Assembly (NCBI GenBank): GCA_030645475.1
Contig: JAUSMA010000069.1
Span: 434,001-498,000, forward strand
DNA length: 64,000 nt
Direction: 5' to 3'
DNA from: Nitrospirota bacterium
GTDB taxonomy: Bacteria > Nitrospirota > Nitrospiria > Nitrospirales > Nitrospiraceae
Below the pieces are notes generated by a model. The model did no database searches, had not been told where the DNA came from, and worked only from the letters and a program-made list of their open reading frames with translations. Below, piece after piece: positions 30,716-38,038 of this stretch. The translations under genes were made by a program, and so were the position numbers. Numbering within the stretch: the stretch's first letter is position 1; each line of letters opens with the position of its first letter.

Positions 30716-31798
30716 ATGATTCTCCTGAATCCTGGGCCTGTCAACGTGAGCGAGCGGGTACGGCAGGCGCTATTGCGGCCGGATATCTGCCATCGGGAGT
30801 CTGAGTTCACCGAACTCCTGTATGGGATTCAGGCCAAGCTGCTGAAACTCTTTGTGCCGGGGGCGGAGGCGGATTATGCCGCTGTGGTGCTGACCGGGTC
30901 GGGAACGGCGGCGGTCGAGTCTGCCGTCATGTCGTCGCTCCCGCAAGGCAAACGCATGCTGGTGCTCAACAACGGCGTGTATGGCGAGCGCATTTCCCAG
31001 ATGGTCGGGCTCAATCGCCTGGGCGTGTCCGAACTCAAATACGACTGGATGACGAAACCGGACCCAGAGCGGCTGCGGCTGGCGCTCCGACAACATCCTG
31101 AGGTGCAGGCGGTGGCGATGGTCCATCATGAGACGACCACCGGCCTCATCAACCCGGTCAAAGAAGTCGCGGAAGTTGTCGACAGCCAGAACCGGGTTTT
31201 CATTCTGGACGCGGTCAGCGCCTTGGCAGGCGAGCCGTTGGATATCGCCGGGCCCCACATCTATATGGTGGCTGGCACATCCGGCAAATGTATCCAGGGA
31301 TTCCCCGGCCTGGGCTTCGTGCTCGTCCGCAAGGGATTTCTGGAGAAGATGCGTGGCTACCCCAGACGGTCGATCTATCTCAGCCTCACGCAATATGTGG
31401 ATAACCAGGGCGCCGGGACGACTCCGTTCACGCCGGCCGTGCAGATTTATTATGCGTTCGACGAGGCGTTGAACGAACTGATGGAAGAAGGCGTGGCCAA
31501 GCGGATTCAGCGATACAAGAAGATCGCGACGCTGATCCGGGATCGCATGACGAAGCTGGGCGTGAAGCCGCTCCTGGCTCCCGACAAACAGTCCAATACG
31601 ATCACGGCCTATCATCTCCCCGAGGGCATCACCTATCAGTCGCTGCACGATCAACTCAAAAAAGAGGGCTACGTGATTTACGCGGGCCAAGGCCAGTTCG
31701 AGAGCCAGATCTTCCGCGTGGCCAACATGGGCGTCCTGACGGAGGCGCAGATCGTCGGGTTCCTCGACGCCTTTGAACGGATCTCCGGCAAAGCATGA
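30716..31798 (+). CDS. Class V aminotransferase, PhnW-like (2-aminoethylphosphonate type)
   Basis: A 360-residue PLP enzyme. It starts MILLNPGPVNVSERVRQALL like PhnW, has LTGSGTAAVESAVMSSL for phosphate binding, and the Schiff-base lysine is Lys191 in GTSGKCIQGFPGLGFVL. PhnW interconverts phosphonoacetaldehyde plus amino donor and 2-aminoethylphosphonate plus keto acid. In this biosynthetic setting it would run toward aminoethylphosphonate. The related serine-glyoxylate aminotransferases are the alternative. It overlaps the next gene by 4 nt (ATGA). Confidence 0.82.
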   Translation: MILLNPGPVNVSERVRQALLRPDICHRESEFTELLYGIQAKLLKLFVPGAEADYAAVVLTGSGTAAVESAVMSSLPQGKRMLVLNNGVYGERISQMVGLNRLGVSELKYDWMTKPDPERLRLALRQHPEVQAVAMVHHETTTGLINPVKEVAEVVDSQNRVFILDAVSALAGEPLDIAGPHIYMVAGTSGKCIQGFPGLGFVLVRKGFLEKMRGYPRRSIYLSLTQYVDNQGAGTTPFTPAVQIYYAFDEALNELMEEGVAKRIQRYKKIATLIRDRMTKLGVKPLLAPDKQSNTITAYHLPEGITYQSLHDQLKKEGYVIYAGQGQFESQIFRVANMGVLTEAQIVGFLDAFERISGKA

Positions 31799-32514
31799 AA
31801 GCCATCATCCTCGCAGCAGGGGTTGGGAAGCGCTTATGGCAGGTGACGCAACATCGCCCGAAGTGCCTCATCGAGATCGGTGGGCAGACGCTCTTGCACC
31901 GTTACCTCACGTCGCTCCGGAGCGTCGGGATCCAGTGCGCCGACATCGTCGTGGGGTATAAGCAGGAGATGATTCGCGCGGCGGTGGCGGCGAACTCTTG
32001 TGATGTGCGGGTGAACTTCCTCGTCAACGAGGCGTTTCACCGAGGCAGCATTTCTTCGCTCTGGATCGCGCGGACGGCCTTGGACGACGATGCCATCGTC
32101 ATGGATGCGGATGTCCTGTTCCATCAGGAGATTTTGCGCCGCCTGGTGCAGTCCCCCTACGCGAACGCGTTGCTCATGGATGAAACCGTCAAGCAGACCG
32201 GAGAAGAATGTATGGTGGTGGTGGAAGGTGGGCGTGTGATTGCGCTGACCAAGCAGATGCCGTCGCATTACGATTACGCCGGAGAAGGCGTGGGGTTCCT
32301 CAAGGTTCGTCATGCCGATGCGACCCATGTAGTGGCCTCCCTCAGGACCCATGTAGATCGCGAAGCCTGGCAGATGGAATACGAGGATGCGCTCGTGGGG
32401 TTCTTTGCCGACGTCAAAGTCGGGCATGAAAAAATCGGGGGGCTTCCCTGGACCGAGATCGACTTCCTGGAAGATGTGGAAAAAGCGGAACGGGACGTGT
32501 TGCCGAAACTCTAG
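31795..32514 (+). CDS. Sugar-phosphate/phosphonate nucleotidyltransferase, PntC/LicC-like
   Basis: A 239-residue nucleotidyltransferase. The N-terminus MKAIILAAGVGKRL then HRPKCLIEIGG is the signature of the family; DAD (IVMDADVLF) and EID (TEIDFLED) bind the metal as in LicC and PntC. LicC activates phosphocholine and PntC activates 2-aminoethylphosphonate with CTP. Placed between a PhnW-like enzyme and a CDP-alcohol phosphotransferase, CMP-aminoethylphosphonate is the most sensible product. The substrate itself is inferred from context. Confidence 0.8.
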   Translation: MKAIILAAGVGKRLWQVTQHRPKCLIEIGGQTLLHRYLTSLRSVGIQCADIVVGYKQEMIRAAVAANSCDVRVNFLVNEAFHRGSISSLWIARTALDDDAIVMDADVLFHQEILRRLVQSPYANALLMDETVKQTGEECMVVVEGGRVIALTKQMPSHYDYAGEGVGFLKVRHADATHVVASLRTHVDREAWQMEYEDALVGFFADVKVGHEKIGGLPWTEIDFLEDVEKAERDVLPKL

Positions 32515-32529
32515 GTATGTCGTTCGTGG

Positions 32530-32600
32530 GAAGACGGAGCTGATAACAAATGGCATATAGCAGGAGAGATGAGCGTATGGCGTATAGCTGATGGCTCGGG
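32530..32600. repeat. Degenerate GCATATAGC word repeat
   Basis: The 207-nt gap between the nucleotidyltransferase and CDP-alcohol phosphotransferase genes has words such as ATGGCATATAGCAGG and TATGGCGTATAGCTGATGG, and ends with GACGAGATACGAGATACG. No gene is seen in it. Confidence 0.5.
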
Positions 32601-32721
32601 GAAGCACCGTCTGCCGGGAAGGGGAGTCGATCGTTGGTTTCGGCAGTTCCAAATCTGATTCCTAGCCATAAGCCAGCCGCCATCTGCTCTTTTCTTCGGA
32701 CGAGATACGAGATACGAAGTT

Positions 32722-34149
32722 ATGAGTGAGAGCCTCATCCAAAGACGTGTCGACGTGCAGGGATTGAGCACGGCGATTCTCTTGCCGTCGGTGAACCTCT
32801 TCGGGGAATCGACCGGTCTCTATGCCGATGAAGTGGGACCGCTCACCAGCGTGGTGGGGATCGGCCTGTTTCAGCGGACGGTGTTGACGCTGCAGCGCGC
32901 CGGCATTCGGCAGCTCATGGTCCTGGTCGGGCCGGAGGAAGATCAGCTCAAGCAGGCGTTGGGAAGAGGGCCGCGCGTCACAATCCCTGTGCGCTGGATG
33001 CCGATTCGTGAGTTTCCTCTGGACGATCCTCGCACCTGGGAAGCGCTTGCGGCCGAAGTCCATGGCTTCTGCCTTCTGTCGAGCGTGCAGGGGGTCTTTG
33101 CGAGCCCCTTGATCGAAAGCCTGCGCCATGAAGTGCAGGAGGGCCAGGCGATCCTCGTGGCACGAGCCGACCGTGAACGAGATCGACAGCCGCAACGGCC
33201 TGGTGTGCGCGTGAAGGCGCAGGACGGACGGCTGCTCTCGATCTCCACCAGACAGGACGACGCAAGGCTGGTGGCCACGGATCTGGTGGTGCTTCCGGCC
33301 AGTTTTATGAGTAGTGCCAGCCGCATCGGCGTGGAAACCGGCAGGGTGCCGATTCGCCGATGGCTCGAACGGGCTGCGGTGGATGGACATGTGCGGGTGC
33401 TGTCCACGGAGACGAACCCTGCTCATTGGTATCAGGATGTGCGCGATGCCGCCGATGTAAAGGCGGCAGAGAAACAGCTGTTCAATTCCCTCAAGGGCGA
33501 GTTTGAGGGTTTCGTCGACCGGTTCTTCAATCGGAAAGTCTCCCGCTGGTTCACCCGTCTCTTCCTCGCCCTGGGCCTCTCACCGAACCCGATTACGATG
33601 CTGGCGACGTTGGTTGGATTGGTCGCCGCCGTCGGCTTTGGCGTTGGAACGTACAGCGCCGGCATTATTGCCGCGCTGCTGTTTCAATTGGCTGCGATCA
33701 TCGATTGCTGCGATGGAGAAGTCGCGCGATTGACCTTTACCGAATCGCCCTTCGGAGCCTGGCTCGATATTGCGATGGACAATGTCGTGCATATGGCGAT
33801 CTTTGCCGGCATCGCTGTGGGCTCGTACCTACGCGTGGCAGGAAGCGAAGGCGCATGGGTTCCTCTTGCCCTCGGTGCGGCTGCAGTTCTTGGCAATGGA
33901 CTCTCGTTCTGGCTCGTCACCCGCGCACAGAAGATCAAAGTCGCGAGTGCCTGGAAGACACCGGCGCAGGCTGCCTGGTCGGACTTCATGCTCAAGAACG
34001 TGGCGAGCCGTGATTTCTCCGTGATCGTGCTGCTCTTTGCCCTGCTGAGCAAGCTCGATTGGTTCCTCTGGATGGCTGCGATCGGATCCATGGTGTTCTC
34101 CCTCTTGATGCTCTGGGTCATCAGACCGTCCGCCACCACCCGTGGGTAA
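32722..34149 (+). CDS. Nucleotidyltransferase-like/CDP-alcohol phosphotransferase fusion
   Basis: A 475-residue two-domain protein. Residues 1-230 are a nucleotidyltransferase-like region (LSTAILLPSVNLFGES, then FQRTVLTLQRAGIRQLMVLV) in which the usual glycine-rich signature is lost. Residues 265-470 form an integral membrane CDP-alcohol phosphotransferase with the full motif: Asp331, Gly332, Ala335, Arg336, Gly345, Asp349 and Asp353 (DGxxAR-x8-GxxxDxxxD). It transfers a CMP-linked headgroup or alcohol in the membrane. The layout resembles archaeal IPCT-DIPPS fusions. Here it would attach aminoethylphosphonate to a lipid acceptor. It overlaps the next gene by 8 nt. Confidence 0.85.
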   Translation: MSESLIQRRVDVQGLSTAILLPSVNLFGESTGLYADEVGPLTSVVGIGLFQRTVLTLQRAGIRQLMVLVGPEEDQLKQALGRGPRVTIPVRWMPIREFPLDDPRTWEALAAEVHGFCLLSSVQGVFASPLIESLRHEVQEGQAILVARADRERDRQPQRPGVRVKAQDGRLLSISTRQDDARLVATDLVVLPASFMSSASRIGVETGRVPIRRWLERAAVDGHVRVLSTETNPAHWYQDVRDAADVKAAEKQLFNSLKGEFEGFVDRFFNRKVSRWFTRLFLALGLSPNPITMLATLVGLVAAVGFGVGTYSAGIIAALLFQLAAIIDCCDGEVARLTFTESPFGAWLDIAMDNVVHMAIFAGIAVGSYLRVAGSEGAWVPLALGAAAVLGNGLSFWLVTRAQKIKVASAWKTPAQAAWSDFMLKNVASRDFSVIVLLFALLSKLDWFLWMAAIGSMVFSLLMLWVIRPSATTRG

Positions 34150-35161
34150 ACTCTTTCTCCTCATCGTTGGCCTCCTTACCCTCGTTCTCATCGTCTGGCA
34201 TATCGGTCCTGGGAACATCTATGACGCGGCCGCACAGCTTGGGCCGGTTGCGCTCCTCGTCCTGCTGATTCCGTCCGTCATCATGTATGTGATCGAAGCC
34301 TACGGATGGAAAGTGACGCTGGGTCCCTCGGCGAAGGCGATTCCCTTCTGGCGGGTGCTTGCAATTCGAACGGCTGGTGAGGTGGTGAACATGACCACAC
34401 CGAGCGCCTATGTCGGGGGCGAGCCGCTCAAGGCCTATCTGCTCAAGAAGCATAACGTGCCGATGGTGGAAGGGCTGGCCTCGGTCATCATTGCCAAAAC
34501 GACGATGACGATCGCGGAAGTGCTGTTCATCCTGCTCGGTATTGCGTTGGGTGTGTGGCTGTTGGGAGGGAACGATTCATCCGGCCAGACCGTGGCAGCC
34601 GCGCTCCTGAGCGTGGGGCTGCTGGCCTTCGGGACTGCGGCCTTTGTGTTCGTGCAGCGGCAAGGGCTCTTTACCTGGCTCTTGGGGTTTTTGCGGAAGA
34701 TCGGGCTGAAGATTGCCTATCTGGAAGCGCGTGAAGAACAGTTGCGGTCGCTGGATCGAACGATCTTGAGTTTTTACCGGGACAACCGTCCGGCCTTTTA
34801 TGCCTCCACCGGGCTCTTCTTGTTGGGCTGGCTGTCCGAGGCCTTGGAAGTGTACGTCATCCTCTATTTTCTCGGCGGTCCCGCCATGGCTCTCTCCGCC
34901 ATCTCCATCGGCGCCCTCTCCGTCTTCATCAAAGGCGGCACCTTCTTCATCCCCGGCAGCCTCGGCGCCCAAGATGGCGGCAATTTATTGCTCCTCAAGG
35001 CCTTCGGCTACAGCGACGTCACCGGCATCACCTTCGCGTTGCTTCGGCGCTTCCGCGAGCTGGTCTGGATTGGACTGGGCCTGCTCTGTCTGACCTTCGT
35101 CGGCGGACGTTCGGTGGCGACTCAGGAGGATATCACTCAGGACCCAAGAAACGGCTCCTGA
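34142..35161 (+). CDS. Flippase-like integral membrane protein (UPF0104/PF03706 type)
   Basis: A 339-residue protein with about eight transmembrane helices of the lysylphosphatidylglycerol synthase TM-region family. Typical segments are AIRTAGEVVNMTTPSAYVGG, EPLKAYLLKKHNVPMVEG and FFIPGSLGAQDGGNLLLLKA. Members are thought to move lipids or lipid-linked groups across the inner membrane; HpnL, linked to hopanoids, belongs here. GTG 34142 overlaps the phosphotransferase stop, so it is probably the last step of the same pathway. Its 3' end is duplicated downstream in decayed form. Confidence 0.82.
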   Translation: MGKLFLLIVGLLTLVLIVWHIGPGNIYDAAAQLGPVALLVLLIPSVIMYVIEAYGWKVTLGPSAKAIPFWRVLAIRTAGEVVNMTTPSAYVGGEPLKAYLLKKHNVPMVEGLASVIIAKTTMTIAEVLFILLGIALGVWLLGGNDSSGQTVAAALLSVGLLAFGTAAFVFVQRQGLFTWLLGFLRKIGLKIAYLEAREEQLRSLDRTILSFYRDNRPAFYASTGLFLLGWLSEALEVYVILYFLGGPAMALSAISIGALSVFIKGGTFFIPGSLGAQDGGNLLLLKAFGYSDVTGITFALLRRFRELVWIGLGLLCLTFVGGRSVATQEDITQDPRNGS

Positions 35162-35271
35162 CACAGTTCCTCTCTTTCCCAACTCTCCGTCGGCTGACTT
35201 TACCTCGTTGACAGGAGGTGCTATTTCTAAGGCCTGCTCAATCGTGGCGGTATAGGGGGGGAGGTCTACGG

Positions 35272-35499
35272 ATGGTCAAAAGATTGGTCAAGCACGGTAA
35301 TAGTCTCGCCCTCGTAATCGATCGCCCACTCCTCGACTTATTGCACATTGATGCGGAGACTTTCCTCGACGTTCAGATCGACGGAAAGAGCTTAGTCGTG
35401 ATGCCAGTGCAGGCTGATGATCGCAAGAATAAATTTCTACAGGCGCTAGAAAGCGCAAACCGTAAATACGGAAGAGCATTGAAGAAGCTGGCGGAGTAA
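35272..35499 (+). CDS. AbrB/MazE-type DNA-binding protein, orphan
   Basis: A 75-residue SpoVT/AbrB swapped-hairpin domain protein (VKRLVKHGNSLALVIDRPLL, then DIDAETFLDV-like strand). Such proteins are transition regulators or antitoxins. ATG 35272 has GGGGGAGG 8 nt upstream. No toxin gene follows: the sequence behind it is decayed flippase-end copies. It may be an orphan regulator or a leftover antitoxin. Confidence 0.75.
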   Translation: MVKRLVKHGNSLALVIDRPLLDLLHIDAETFLDVQIDGKSLVVMPVQADDRKNKFLQALESANRKYGRALKKLAE

Positions 35500-35510
35500 A
35501 CGATCAATCT

Positions 35511-35575
35511 GCTGCGGCGGTTACCGGAACTGGTGCGGGTTGGATTGGGATTGCTCTGTCTAGAACGAGTTGGCG
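35511..35575 (+). pseudogene. Decayed copy of the flippase gene end, fragment 1
   Basis: Encodes LRRLPELVRVGLGLLCL, matching LRRFRELVWIGLGLLCL of the flippase C-terminus at 35040-35095. The similarity then stops. It lies between abrB and a family B repeat. Confidence 0.65.
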
Positions 35576-35617
35576 AAGCAGAGCCCTCGCGTTGATCCCA
35601 TGCTCACGGAATGTGAG

Positions 35618-35726
35618 GGGAGTCGCCAGACCATCCTTCTTGCTCGCGGAACGCGCACGATCAGAATGTGCTCGTTCGACGCGCGCAGTGAAGGACAGTC
35701 TGGCAACTCCCCCTAACAGAGGTACA
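35618..35726. repeat. Family B repeat between the flippase fragments
   Basis: CCTTCTTGCTCGCGGAACGC ... GTGCTCGTTCGACGCGCGCA ... CAGTCTGGCAACTCCCCCTA with complementary outer ends (GAGTCGCCAGAC / GTCTGGCAACTC). It separates the two flippase-end fragments. Confidence 0.7.
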
Positions 35727-35742
35727 GGGAGGGCCTCGCACA

Positions 35743-35858
35743 GGCGACTTTGCGAACTGGTTTGGGTTGGACTAGGCGTACTCTTTCTGGCTCTCATCAG
35801 CGGAGGTTCAGTGGCAACTCAGGATGGTAGCATTCACGAGTCAGGAAATCGTTCCTGA
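35743..35858 (+). pseudogene. Decayed copy of the flippase gene end, fragment 2
   Basis: Encodes RLCELVWVGLGVLFLALISG then GSVATQDGSIHESGNRS and a stop, aligning with RFRELVWIGLGLLCLTFVGG ... SVATQEDITQDPRNGS of the intact flippase. It keeps the reading frame and the stop position, so it is a duplicated 3' end. Confidence 0.75.
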
Positions 35859-35958
35859 CGCATTCCCCTCTCCTTCGTTTCGAGATGAGCTGTTTCAGAT
35901 TCGATCTATTTCAATCTATGCGGATGGATAGAATGGGAAGGCGTGTTTACTGATTTAA

Positions 35959-36255
35959 TCAGCGTTTGATATTTTCTCGTATTGCAACAAAGCATACAGA
36001 TATGAACATGAATGCCATTGCTAGGGCAGGGTACTTATTTGTCTGAAATGAGTACTCATTTCCTCGTAACCACGAGTACAGAGCTTCAAAAATGGTGTCT
36101 GCGCTTAGTATGAGAAGAACCACGATGAGGAAGACGCCCATGAAGACTTCCATGCTTAGGAGGACACGACCGCCAGCTGACTTAATATTATTTGTCTTAC
36201 AGAACTGGTCGAACAGTTCAATGAGTCTTTCGAGATTATGCACATGAAATGACAT
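35959..36255 (-). CDS. Small membrane protein of an unknown three-gene operon
   Basis: A 98-residue protein with two transmembrane segments (VFMGVFLIVVLLILSADTIF and YPALAMAFMFISVCFVAI). It is the last gene of a minus-strand trio, 3 nt behind the preceding stop. The base composition is clearly more AT-rich than the chromosome around it. No family is recognised. Confidence 0.62.
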   Translation of the reverse strand: MSFHVHNLERLIELFDQFCKTNNIKSAGGRVLLSMEVFMGVFLIVVLLILSADTIFEALYSWLRGNEYSFQTNKYPALAMAFMFISVCFVAIRENIKR

Positions 36256-36258
36256 GGG

Positions 36259-37017
36259 TTATTGTTTTGTCGAAGAGTCAGCGCGAAGAGCCAGAATTAA
36301 TTCGAGAGCTAGCCAGGCCATGCCACATATCCCGAGCAAAGCTTCTCCACGAGAGAAGAAGGTTGATGCTGATTTGCCTGCTTCGATGAATTGGAGAATA
36401 AACCATCCAAGGCCGGATAGTGTGAGAGTGATTCCTGTACCGTAGAATAAGGCGAGCTCGGGATATATCTTGCTAGTTGATATCCGAAGAAGAGAATCGC
36501 CGCCTAGCACGCTCTTGTTAATCTTTGTGTCTCGCGCAGGGACAAGTTTCTCCAAGACTGTCGACCGAATATCGTGTTGGATTGACCCGCGTGCAGCTAG
36601 TATCAAAATGGCTGGCACTGAAAGCATTCCGAGGGTGTTTCTCGTGTCAGAGCCCCGCAGAGATTGCTCCAGCACAGCACTGTAAATTTCCGAGGTGCCT
36701 GTAGGAACGTCGTAGAGATCCTCAGTCATTGTTGCAGCGCTTTGGCATGTGTCTTTAAACACGAGTGCCTGGCCAGGGTTGAACAAGGAATGGAATGGCG
36801 GAAAGGTTACGGTGTAGTGTACGGGTTTAGTTTGTGTATCGGCTCCCTCATGGTATGAACGGATAGGGAGCACTCTTAAAATTTCAAGACGTTCTGCCTC
36901 ATTTGTTTCAGGTGCGAAAAGGTCTTGCCACTCTTCAGCGCCTGTATTCGCTGAAACGGGAAGCCATCTTCGGTTACTTGGGCGAAGTAAGGCCGCATGT
37001 CCTGTCGCCTGATTCAC
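36259..37017 (-). CDS. Membrane protein of unknown function (operon gene 2)
   Basis: A 252-residue protein. The first 190 residues are soluble and unlike a known domain; the C-terminal 60 carry two transmembrane helices (ELALFYGTGITLTLSGLGWF and ALLGICGMAWLALELILAL). It overlaps the upstream gene by 4 nt (ATGA). No signal peptide. Composition suggests horizontal transfer. Confidence 0.65.
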   Translation of the reverse strand: MNQATGHAALLRPSNRRWLPVSANTGAEEWQDLFAPETNEAERLEILRVLPIRSYHEGADTQTKPVHYTVTFPPFHSLFNPGQALVFKDTCQSAATMTEDLYDVPTGTSEIYSAVLEQSLRGSDTRNTLGMLSVPAILILAARGSIQHDIRSTVLEKLVPARDTKINKSVLGGDSLLRISTSKIYPELALFYGTGITLTLSGLGWFILQFIEAGKSASTFFSRGEALLGICGMAWLALELILALRADSSTKQ

Positions 37018-37748
37018 GCAGTGTCTCCCTTTTCCGCTATCTCGCTACCTAGATCGATTAGCTCCCGAAAAATTTCCGATAGCTTGCCCTGTGGCAGCTC
37101 GCCTGAAAATTCCAAGTCTGTGTTGATATCCATTTCTAAGCTGCAAAATGTTTCCTGATGAGATGCAACGTTTTGTTGGGTTGCCGCCTCGAGCCCAACT
37201 AACTTGATAGTCCCAACTGACCATTTTGACAGCCGATTGATCTTCAGTCCGGGAATTCCTCTCTTTGACATTCTTGGCCGATTTATCTGATACAAGAAAT
37301 CTGATGATCCTTCCACATCAACTTCAACAAATGGCAGGTGGGAAGCCATATTTCGGTAACCTGTTTTCACATCTGTGACAGGCTGCCAGAGGATTGCCCC
37401 GAAAGCCATTCGTTTTAAGGGAGGGCAAGATTTTGCAGACAGCCAGGCATGCGTAATCTTGGAGAACTTTTCCAGAGATTCAGGGAAAAGCCCTATGAGT
37501 GGAAGCTGTTCGACGTTCTCTCCAGTAACATCTGGGGAGTTGAACGTCCAATCGATTCGGCCTGAATGTATGGCTAGCGAAAGTTTCCCGTTTTCGAAAG
37601 GAGCTGTTTCTTGGCGAACCAAAGCTTTCTGTAGTTTTGTTTCAGCTGGCTGCCCAACAATTTCTTCCCACCATGCAGGGTCGGAAATTTTCAGAGGCGA
37701 AACCGTAAAAGCCGTTAGTCTTAGATTTGCAGCTTGCCAGGATGTCAT
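37014..37748 (-). CDS. Soluble protein of unknown function (operon gene 1)
   Basis: A 244-residue soluble protein (MTSWQAANLRLTAFTVSP ... PAWWEEIVGQPAE ... FENGKLSLAIHSGRIDWTF). No signal peptide or membrane helix. It is the first gene of the trio and probably acts with the two membrane proteins downstream. The two large genes have no recognised family, and the trio is more AT-rich than the chromosome, as expected of a mobile accessory system such as a defence module, but nothing in the sequence proves this. Confidence 0.65.
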   Translation of the reverse strand: MTSWQAANLRLTAFTVSPLKISDPAWWEEIVGQPAETKLQKALVRQETAPFENGKLSLAIHSGRIDWTFNSPDVTGENVEQLPLIGLFPESLEKFSKITHAWLSAKSCPPLKRMAFGAILWQPVTDVKTGYRNMASHLPFVEVDVEGSSDFLYQINRPRMSKRGIPGLKINRLSKWSVGTIKLVGLEAATQQNVASHQETFCSLEMDINTDLEFSGELPQGKLSEIFRELIDLGSEIAEKGDTA

Positions 37749-37885
37749 TGGTCAATTACCTACAATAGGCACTCCCCATCTTATGCTGCATTCTATCGAA
37801 TCAGGTGGCGTTTTTCGCTATAAAAAAAGGATTCAAATCCCATGGGTTAGCCTCGCTGTTCGATCCTGTCTGGGGGATGGGGGCT

Positions 37886-37972
37886 GAGTGATCTTCCACT
37901 GCGCGCGTCCAACGAGGGCCTTCGGAGGCCGCGCGTTGCGCGAGCACAGAAGATCATCAGCTTCCATCCCCT
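37886..37972. repeat. Family B repeat in reverse orientation
   Basis: CACTGCGCGCGTCCAACGAG, GGCCGCGCGTTGCGCGAGC and GCACAGAAGATCATCAGCTT are the reverse complement of words at 12460-12500 and 2670-2730. It lies in the 290-nt gap before cstA. No gene is seen in the gap. Confidence 0.65.
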
Positions 37973-38038
37973 CCTTCGCTCCGGGAGCAAAGGACCGATA
38001 GGGGTGTCCGCCCGTCTCTTTGTGTTAGGATGCCGCGC

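Noticed and set aside
29564-35161. PEP mutase gene inside the phosphonate-like cluster
   Set aside because: I looked for the EDKxxxxxNS motif in all frames of the region and did not see it. The pathway start must lie elsewhere or the substrate differs.
35272-35499. Complete AbrB-type toxin-antitoxin pair
   Set aside because: No toxin gene lies on either side; downstream is only decayed flippase sequence and a repeat.
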